NCBI GenBank assembly: GCA_964406005.1
Contig: CAYOPZ010000043.1
Location: 1 to 26,474, forward strand
Source: CAYOPZ01 sp964406005
GTDB lineage: Bacteria; Bacteroidota; Bacteroidia; Bacteroidales; SM23-62
Reading direction: 5' to 3'
Length of the DNA stretch: 26,474 bases
Below are positions 21,108 to 26,474 of this stretch, piece after piece; within the stretch, counting starts at the first letter, position 1, and every line of letters begins with the position of its first letter. Position numbers and translations under genes: made by a program. The notes beneath the pieces were generated by a model. That model did not search any database. It was not told the DNA's origin and worked only from the letters and a program-made list of their open reading frames with translations.

Positions 21108-23868
21108 AATTCCCGAATTTGAAATTCCATGAAAGTGTGATCAGTGTTCTTGCGAACACAGATAATTTATATCCGCCGATCTTTCCTTCTTCGGATTTGA
21201 AATAAACCGAATAGGCATTTTTACGTCCTGTCAGGTTGTAGAAATTCAGCATCCAGTAACTGTGTGCCAGTTTTTTTGCCTTCAGGTTCCCTTCCAGGTT
21301 GAAAGAAAGGTCGACCCTGAAATAATCAGGGATGCGGTATGCATTGCGTTTCGAATACTGAATGATCTCCTGATCGTTTATGTAATAGATCGAAACCGGA
21401 TAGGTAACCGGTCTTCCGGTATAATAGACCAGGTTTGTCGATACGCTCAACCTCCGGTTCGACCTGTAGTTAAACACTACGTTTAGCGCATGAGGCCTGT
21501 CATAGTTTGACGGGTAGCTCAATCCTTCATTGATCCGTTCCCAGCTGTTACCGCCATCCACTTTCACCCGTGAATTCGACAGGGTATATGAAATCCAGCC
21601 GTTCATTCTCCCGGAGCTTTTTTCCACCATCAGTTCCAGCCCATAGGCAGATTGTACCCCCTGAAGAACATACTGTTCGCTGTGGGGGGACGTGATGAAT
21701 TCCGCGCCGTCCTTATATTCCACGATATCATGTGCCTTTTTATAATAGGTTTCAACCGAGGTCCGCAGACCCGTTCGCGAAAAATCCTTGTAAAAACCCG
21801 CCGAAACCTGGTCGGCATAAGGGGGATTGATGTGGTAATCGCACAATTTCCACTGGTCCGTAGGTGCTATGGCAATGGTATTGCTCAGCAGGAAAAGATA
21901 CTGCTTGATACGGTTATAGGACAGCTTGACAGAACTGTTATCCCCGGTATTGAAATTGGCCGCGGTTCTGATCTCCAGGCCCGAATATGATTTCACCATG
22001 CTCCCGGATTTGAATTCCAGTGTATCGCTGATATTCGAATTGTCCCTCGGACCACCCGGGTAGTATGTGTAGACTTCCTGCGGCCCTGGATAACCATATA
22101 CCCCGAAACGTATCCCGCCATATAATGTAAGCCAGGGGAGGAAATCATATTTATCCCCGGCATACAGGGTAGCAACCAGCGCATTTTCTTTACCCAGGTC
22201 AACCGTATTCCTGTTCGATTCTGAACCATAAGGCGTAATATGTCCGCGTTCCAAATCATAGTATATGAGGTTGCCCCCGAAAGTTGCCACATGCTTCTGG
22301 CTTGGCACCCAGCTAAAATTGGAAGTAATCTCATAGTGGCCAATCCTGTGGTTCTGTTTGTATGCCGAATACTCGATTTCACTGTTTACCGCGGAAAAAG
22401 AATAGGTGCTGAATACAGCAGCGATTTCGGAGGAAATTGACGGTGCAATCCTTCTTCGCCAGTCAACGGATCCACCCTTGTTCGAGTAGTAATAGGAAAA
22501 ATCTTCGGCATATTTGAAACGATCAGAAGTATAGTAACCAAACACTTTTACAAGATTGCGGTCGTCAGGCTCCAGGTTAACGCTGGCAGCCAGATCGTAA
22601 AATGAGGCCCTGCTGTTCCTGATATCCGGATCCCTGAGCTGTTTCAGCAACCAGTCGGAATAGGTTGACCTCAAACTTATAACAAAGGAATGCTTTTCCT
22701 TTTTTATCGGACCTTCAACGGCAATATGGCCGGTAATCGGAGTAATCCCGCCACGGCCGGTAAACCTGTTCTTATTCCCATCCCTTGTTGAAATATTGAA
22801 AATAGAGGCCAGCCTGCCGCCGAATTCCACGGGTATATTGCTTTTATACAGGCTGAAGTCCTTAATGATATCAGGATTGAATGATGAAAAAAAACCGAAA
22901 AGATGGGAAGTGTTAAAAACCGGGACCTTATTGATATAATACATGTTCTGGTCGGCCGAGCTCCCGCGCACATTGAATCCGGAGGAACCTTCACCTACCG
23001 TTTGTATGCCCGGCAGCATCTTTGCTACCTTCATCAGATCCCTTTCACCCATGACCAGAGGAATTTCCTTGATCTTCTTTGTGTCCAGATTAACGAATCC
23101 CATCTGCATACCGCGTACATTCTGATACCGGTCAGCCTTGATGACAACCTCGTTAATGGGAATGATCTCCTTCTCCATTTCAATATTGAAATCCCCGTCG
23201 GAATAAACTTCAAGATCATAGGTTTTTTGTTTCATTCCCAGACAACTTATCTGGGCTGTATAGCTCCCGGGTTGCAATACCATCCTGTAACGTCCGTTGA
23301 CATCCGTGATGGTACCCGTTTTGGTTTCCTCTATATAGATCGTAGCGCCTATCAGGGCCTCACCGTTGCTGCTGTCCCATATTTTTCCGTAAATGCTGGC
23401 CCTGTTGCCCGTACTGCTCTGGCCTTTCCTGCCTATGGTGGCGGTTTCAATGATCACCTGACCTTCCGAACCGAAATACTTCTGGCCAGGACTGACGAAT
23501 TGATCACCTGTTGGGTTATCATCTCCCGGCTGGGAAATACCCGGCGATTGCTCCAGGGAGGTAACCATGTCTGCAGGTGCAATAAAAACATTCCCGTAGT
23601 CATCTATATAAAAGGATAGTTCATGCCCGGATAGATGCTGATTCAATACATCTGTGAGTGACAATTTTTCTCCCGATGCATTTATCTCCAGATCCGAAAC
23701 CCATTCTGAAAGATAATAGAAATGCGCGTCTGTCTTTCCTTCAACATCCCGTACAAACTGCTCAAATGATACGTTCCTGTAATCACCCGTAAACACGATG
23801 TCTCCCCCGGATGCCATTCCTTTTTGGAACAGGCAGAGGCATATGAGTATAAGTCCGGTCCGGATCAT
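21094..23868 (-). CDS. TonB-dependent outer-membrane receptor with STN domain
   Basis: Outer-membrane beta-barrel transporter energised by TonB/ExbBD. The 924-residue protein has a signal peptide (1-19), an STN (secretin/TonB N-terminal) domain at about 32-98, a low-complexity linker, a carboxypeptidase-regulatory-like domain at 157-235 (YGKIWDSSNGEALIGATI ... GSYTAQISCLGM), a plug at about 240-365 (GFNVRGSSADQNMYYINKVPV, EFGGRLASIFNISTRDG) and a barrel to the end. STN domains usually talk to an anti-sigma factor, but no FecI/FecR pair is in the window. It overlaps the upstream unknown gene by 4 nt (ATGA) and the DUF4249 gene by 14 nt. Substrate unknown. Confidence 0.94.
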   Translation of the reverse strand: MIRTGLILICLCLFQKGMASGGDIVFTGDYRNVSFEQFVRDVEGKTDAHFYYLSEWVSDLEINASGEKLSLTDVLNQHLSGHELSFYIDDYGNVFIAPADMVTSLEQSPGISQPGDDNPTGDQFVSPGQKYFGSEGQVIIETATIGRKGQSSTGNRASIYGKIWDSSNGEALIGATIYIEETKTGTITDVNGRYRMVLQPGSYTAQISCLGMKQKTYDLEVYSDGDFNIEMEKEIIPINEVVIKADRYQNVRGMQMGFVNLDTKKIKEIPLVMGERDLMKVAKMLPGIQTVGEGSSGFNVRGSSADQNMYYINKVPVFNTSHLFGFFSSFNPDIIKDFSLYKSNIPVEFGGRLASIFNISTRDGNKNRFTGRGGITPITGHIAVEGPIKKEKHSFVISLRSTYSDWLLKQLRDPDIRNSRASFYDLAASVNLEPDDRNLVKVFGYYTSDRFKYAEDFSYYYSNKGGSVDWRRRIAPSISSEIAAVFSTYSFSAVNSEIEYSAYKQNHRIGHYEITSNFSWVPSQKHVATFGGNLIYYDLERGHITPYGSESNRNTVDLGKENALVATLYAGDKYDFLPWLTLYGGIRFGVYGYPGPQEVYTYYPGGPRDNSNISDTLEFKSGSMVKSYSGLEIRTAANFNTGDNSSVKLSYNRIKQYLFLLSNTIAIAPTDQWKLCDYHINPPYADQVSAGFYKDFSRTGLRTSVETYYKKAHDIVEYKDGAEFITSPHSEQYVLQGVQSAYGLELMVEKSSGRMNGWISYTLSNSRVKVDGGNSWERINEGLSYPSNYDRPHALNVVFNYRSNRRLSVSTNLVYYTGRPVTYPVSIYYINDQEIIQYSKRNAYRIPDYFRVDLSFNLEGNLKAKKLAHSYWMLNFYNLTGRKNAYSVYFKSEEGKIGGYKLSVFARTLITLSWNFKFGNYASE

Positions 23869-24668
23869 TGTCCGTTATCCATAATGGCATTGCAATAGTT
23901 CAGTAATTGCAACATTTCCCTGTCGGTGATATTCTTTATAAAAAACCTGTTTTTCCTGATGTATCTCCTGATATTCTTCCGATGTTCCTTCGGGAATATT
24001 CTAACGAATGATCCCTTGGGCCAAAACTGATGCAAACTGCCGTCAATCAACAGATAAGCTTTCCTGCCCGGATGGCTGTAAACATAACTGACACTTGTCG
24101 TTGTATTATGAAAGCTCATTGTTTTCCTATGGTAATACAAGCAAACAATATTGCCGGCCTCAATAACCTGAAAATATTGTTCGCCCGTTTCGTTAAAAAA
24201 TAGCTTTCGAAACAGTTTCCCGTCAAAACTGAACCTCTCTATGAATTCATTGCATAGGATGATTTGGTCGGATTCACCGGATGGCTGGACGTAATACAAC
24301 TGCACCCGTTGATTGCATATATCATATTTCAGCTTAACCTCAGGATATTCCGTCCCGCTGATTACAATACTTCCCGTATTGTAACTTTTTTCACCGAAAT
24401 AGGGATGCCCCCGGGCAGGGGTATAAAGATCTACATAGCAGATGCCGTTCTGAAGATTGTAATCCGGGCCATTTTCCTGGTCAAAGTATTCTTTTTGCCG
24501 GAGAACGGTCAGGTCGGACTGGCCGGATCTCTGCGCCACTGCCGGGTGAACCGATATTGCGATCAATACCCAAAAACAAAACTTGTTATACTGCAATCTC
24601 CTTTTTAATGGTTTACAGGTATTCTCTTTTGCACTTAATGATTCCGTGCATTTGAGGTATGGGATCAT
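23865..24668 (-). CDS. Exported protein of unknown function, first gene of the envelope operon
   Basis: Not recognised. From the ATG at 24668 it has 267 residues; a GTG two codons upstream (24674) is also possible. A basic stretch and hydrophobic segment (KRRLQYNKFCFWVLIAISV, ending near AVAQ) suggest a signal peptide with an unusually long n-region. The mature part is rich in Tyr and Phe with many short beta-like stretches. The C-terminus is strongly basic and helical (about 215-262: KEHRKNIRRYIRKNRFF ... REMLQLLNYCNAI). The 4-nt ATGA overlap with the receptor gene indicates translational coupling and a shared role. A periplasmic partner of the receptor is one possibility. Confidence 0.75.
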   Translation of the reverse strand: MIPYLKCTESLSAKENTCKPLKRRLQYNKFCFWVLIAISVHPAVAQRSGQSDLTVLRQKEYFDQENGPDYNLQNGICYVDLYTPARGHPYFGEKSYNTGSIVISGTEYPEVKLKYDICNQRVQLYYVQPSGESDQIILCNEFIERFSFDGKLFRKLFFNETGEQYFQVIEAGNIVCLYYHRKTMSFHNTTTSVSYVYSHPGRKAYLLIDGSLHQFWPKGSFVRIFPKEHRKNIRRYIRKNRFFIKNITDREMLQLLNYCNAIMDNGQ

Positions 24669-24677
24669 GCACACCGT

Positions 24678-24703
24678 TTGTTATAACAATGCAAACAAAA
24701 GTT
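24678..24703 (-). promoter_or_regulatory. Candidate promoter/operator of the envelope operon
   Basis: AACTTTTG on the minus strand (24696-24703) differs from the -7 consensus TAnnTTTG by one base. Downstream of it, TTGTTATAACAA (24678-24689) is a perfect 12-bp palindrome placed between this element and the start codon, an operator-like position. A 12-bp AT-rich palindrome can arise by chance, so support is weak. Confidence 0.3.
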
Positions 24704-24766
24704 TATAAAGATAACAATTATGCCATTTTAAAAAAACCAATTATACTGATCAATACCTGAAGAAAA

Positions 24767-25516
24767 TCAATCCACAGATGATACCTTCAGATTATAATCT
24801 TTTTCAATAATAAGTTCATTGTCCAGACCGGTTGTCTTTTCCCCTTTTATATGAATATTTATAGATACATTGGCCCCGGGTGAAATATTCAACGGTATTT
24901 CTCCTGTTCCGTTTTCAACATGCGCAGGGATCAGTACATCATTTCCTTCAATTGTCTTCTGATAATAATAAAACCTGTCATTGTAGGAGCGTTCTGAAAA
25001 ACTTACCTGCAGAATCAGTTTCCTCTGCGAACTCCTCAGGTCCACCTCCCTGACAACGATACTCGGAGGAGGAATTTGGGAGCCGTCTTCATTATATTCC
25101 TTCAACCCCGGGACCACTTCATCATTCCGGTAAGGAATTTCCGCCATCAAAGCACCATCCTCGTAATACTTTTTCTGAATCCCTTCCCTTTTATTATTCC
25201 TGTATATGGTAACCCTGTATGGCTGCCCCGATTTATAATACCATATGGCCTCACCATCGCGTCTGCCTCTTACATATTCAATGGTTGCATAAAGCTTCCC
25301 GTCTTGATAGTATTGTTTTACAAGACCGTGGGCCCTGCTCGAATCATCGACCGGCACCTCCTGCCTGAGAGTCCCGTTATCAAAATAAGACCTGCTGACC
25401 GCATAATCCTCCCCGGGTGCTACAGGCCCCCCATTCCCTCCGTTCTTACTGCGTATCAGATCGCAGGAACCCGCAAGGAATACAAGTATAAGTCCTGTCA
25501 GCAGACCGGATTTCAT
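24767..25516 (-). CDS. Lipoprotein with MORN-type repeats
   Basis: A 249-residue lipoprotein with signal peptide and lipobox LAGSC (Cys18, followed by Asp19). Residues about 42-150 hold about five MORN_2-type repeats of the form YYxDGxLxxxIxYxxGxxxG (YYQDGKLYATIEYVRGRRDG, YYKSGQPYRVTIYRNNKREG, YYEDGALMAEIPYRNDEV). Relatives are often labelled YwqK-family antitoxins, but that name is not evidence of toxin-antitoxin activity and no toxin is nearby. The C-terminal third (about 155-249) is a beta-rich region I do not recognise. It is separated from the envelope operon by about 100 bp. Confidence 0.82.
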   Translation of the reverse strand: MKSGLLTGLILVFLAGSCDLIRSKNGGNGGPVAPGEDYAVSRSYFDNGTLRQEVPVDDSSRAHGLVKQYYQDGKLYATIEYVRGRRDGEAIWYYKSGQPYRVTIYRNNKREGIQKKYYEDGALMAEIPYRNDEVVPGLKEYNEDGSQIPPPSIVVREVDLRSSQRKLILQVSFSERSYNDRFYYYQKTIEGNDVLIPAHVENGTGEIPLNISPGANVSINIHIKGEKTTGLDNELIIEKDYNLKVSSVD

Positions 25517-25564
25517 GGCACTGTTTTGAAATGGTGATAAACAAGAGTTTCTATTGCTTCTCTT

Positions 25565-26383
25565 TCAATCCAGTTCCTTTAATCTGATGTTACGGTATTC
25601 AACTTTCATCGGGGGGCCCATATGCACCTGTACCCCTATCAGGCCCGAAAACCTCCGGTTGACGGGATCATCATCGGTGACGTCACTCATCAACACGCCG
25701 TTGATGTAATGCTGCATCCGGTTTCCCCTGGCAATGATGTGACACTCATTCCAATCTCCGCTTTTTATATAAGTGTTTAATGAATCGGGATCCCCGAGCG
25801 ATTCCACAATTTCAACGCTCTGCCATGCGTTGCGTGCAATATTGGCCCGTAGGGATCCCGGCTCATCCGGGTTCTCCTGCGAGTGCACAATAACCTTTTG
25901 CCCGTGATACGCCAGCGTTGTACGCTTCCTTTCTTCGTAATTCTGCCCGGTATACATGTTTCTCCCGTCAATATCCGCCTGATAACCCCTGAGCGCAAAG
26001 GGGAGTGTATCCACCTGTTCGCTGCGGTAATTGACGCCGCTGTTGCCGCTCACGGAAATCCTGAAATCGAGTCTCAATTCAAAATCTGCCGGTTCTCCAC
26101 CACGCCATATGATAAATGAATTCCTCTGAAGAATGGTCTCAGGGGTAACTTCCCCGACCAAACTGCCGTTTTCCACCCTCCAGTAGGTGGGATCTCCTTC
26201 CCAGTCATTCAGGGTTTCTCCATCAAATATCCGCACAAAACCCTCTGTGTCAGCAGAAGACTGATCGAACCTGTTCCCTGCTGAACCGGACCGGCTCTTA
26301 CCGGCCTGCTGGTAACCGTAAATCATAAATAAGGGCAGCAATATTGCCCATGCTGTAAAACGGGATCTGCTCTTTTTAATCAT
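25565..26383 (-). CDS. DUF1080 (3-keto-disaccharide hydrolase-like) exported protein
   Basis: A 272-residue protein with an N-terminal signal sequence or anchor (MIKKSRSRFTAWAILLPLFMIYGY) and a DUF1080 concanavalin-like beta-sandwich. Visible marks are FVRIFDGETLNDWEGD, YWRVENGSLVGE, FELRLDFRISVSGNSGVNYRS, GYQADID, NECHIIARGNRMQHYINGV and GLIGVQVHMGPPMKVEYRNIRL. Members act on 3-keto-glycosides or bind carbohydrates, and are usually secreted. The ATG at 26383 places the signal peptide correctly; an ATG at 26410 would add nine residues only 10 nt after the tRNA. No partner oxidoreductase gene is visible. Confidence 0.88.
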   Translation of the reverse strand: MIKKSRSRFTAWAILLPLFMIYGYQQAGKSRSGSAGNRFDQSSADTEGFVRIFDGETLNDWEGDPTYWRVENGSLVGEVTPETILQRNSFIIWRGGEPADFELRLDFRISVSGNSGVNYRSEQVDTLPFALRGYQADIDGRNMYTGQNYEERKRTTLAYHGQKVIVHSQENPDEPGSLRANIARNAWQSVEIVESLGDPDSLNTYIKSGDWNECHIIARGNRMQHYINGVLMSDVTDDDPVNRRFSGLIGVQVHMGPPMKVEYRNIRLKELD

Positions 26384-26420
26384 TGTCACTGAGTACGAAA
26401 AAACTGCCATTCCTGTTTTG

Positions 26421-26474
26421 TGGGATGTACTGGAGTCGAACCAGTGACCTCATGCCTGTCAAGCATGCGCTCTG
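26421..26474 (-). tRNA. tRNA-Val(GAC), 3' part, cut by window edge
   Basis: Read on the minus strand, 54 bases fold as the 3' part of a tRNA. They contain the end of the D arm (GAGC), anticodon stem CATGC/GCATG with loop TTGACAG (anticodon GAC, valine), variable loop AGGTC, T stem ACTGG/CCAGT with loop TTCGACT, acceptor strand ACATCCC and discriminator A. CCA is not encoded. The acceptor 5' strand and most of the D arm lie beyond position 26474. The plus-strand reading would give GTC (Asp), but the T-arm orientation excludes it. Confidence 0.92.

Noticed and set aside
22903..23619. Plus-strand frame of 238 codons inside the TonB receptor gene
   Set aside because: Antisense to the plug and STN region of a well-supported receptor; no signal peptide, motif or promoter.
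24767..25516. Toxin-antitoxin system suggested by the YwqK-antitoxin label of MORN-repeat proteins
   Set aside because: The label is an annotation habit; this protein is an exported lipoprotein and no toxin-like gene is adjacent.
26421..26474. tRNA-Asp (GTC) on the plus strand, or a tRNA-linked integration site
   Set aside because: T-loop and acceptor order fix the gene on the minus strand as Val(GAC). No integrase or direct repeat of the tRNA end was seen nearby.
1..26474. CRISPR array, insertion sequence, prophage or defence island
   Set aside because: No regularly spaced repeats, transposase, integrase, phage or nuclease-like frames were found; the genes are core metabolism and envelope functions.

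Overview
The window looks like a chromosomal segment of a Bacteroidota bacterium (Bacteroidales/Marinilabiliales-like; the order is a guess). This rests on promoters of the TTTG-N19-TAnnTTTG type, few recognisable Shine-Dalgarno sites, an STN-domain TonB-dependent receptor paired with a DUF4249 lipoprotein, an MG2/plug-like secreted protein, an L32 of the type with most zinc-ligand cysteines lost, and an ATP synthase a subunit with a long periplasmic N-terminal part. Coding density is very high. No insertion sequence, CRISPR array, phage gene or rRNA was seen.

Region 1 (1-3723): argR (cut by the left edge) is divergent from carB. The carB product resembles the animal-type CPS I/III lineage more than E. 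coli CarB. The 90-bp spacer holds a promoter for each gene and a perfect 14-bp palindrome just after the predicted argR transcription start, a candidate ArgR operator.

Region 2 (3720-12781, minus strand): thirteen co-directional genes follow one near-consensus promoter: DUF177, rpmF, plsX, fabH, bactofilin, atpZ, atpI-like, atpB, atpE, atpF, atpH, atpA, atpG. No gap between them exceeds 88 bp. The genes for the beta and epsilon subunits (atpD, atpC) are absent from the window. Two strong inverted repeats flank atpF, one in the atpE-atpF spacer and one spanning the atpF stop codon. A lone receiver-domain response regulator (12856-13242) lies upstream on the same strand.

Region 3 (13437-18220, plus strand): a compact five-gene unit encodes a class IV aminotransferase, L-2-hydroxyglutarate dehydrogenase/oxidase, a family 2 glycosyltransferase, a sodium:solute symporter and a 60-residue one-helix protein overlapping the symporter gene.

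Region 4 (18221-24668, minus strand): a four-gene envelope operon encodes an unknown exported protein, an STN/carboxypeptidase-like/plug/barrel TonB-dependent receptor, a DUF4249 lipoprotein, and a secreted MG2-like protein carrying a plug-like segment without a barrel. Upstream on the same strand lie a MORN-repeat lipoprotein, a DUF1080 protein and the 3' part of a tRNA-Val(GAC) cut by the right edge.

The two convergent gene pairs (carB/atpG and the small membrane ORF/MG2-plug gene) meet with no intergenic DNA; their stop codons are built into the palindromes CTAG and TGATCA. The strongest candidates for new biology are the animal-like CarB with a partly conserved N-acetylglutamate-type site, the intercistronic hairpins around atpF, and the four-gene envelope module.
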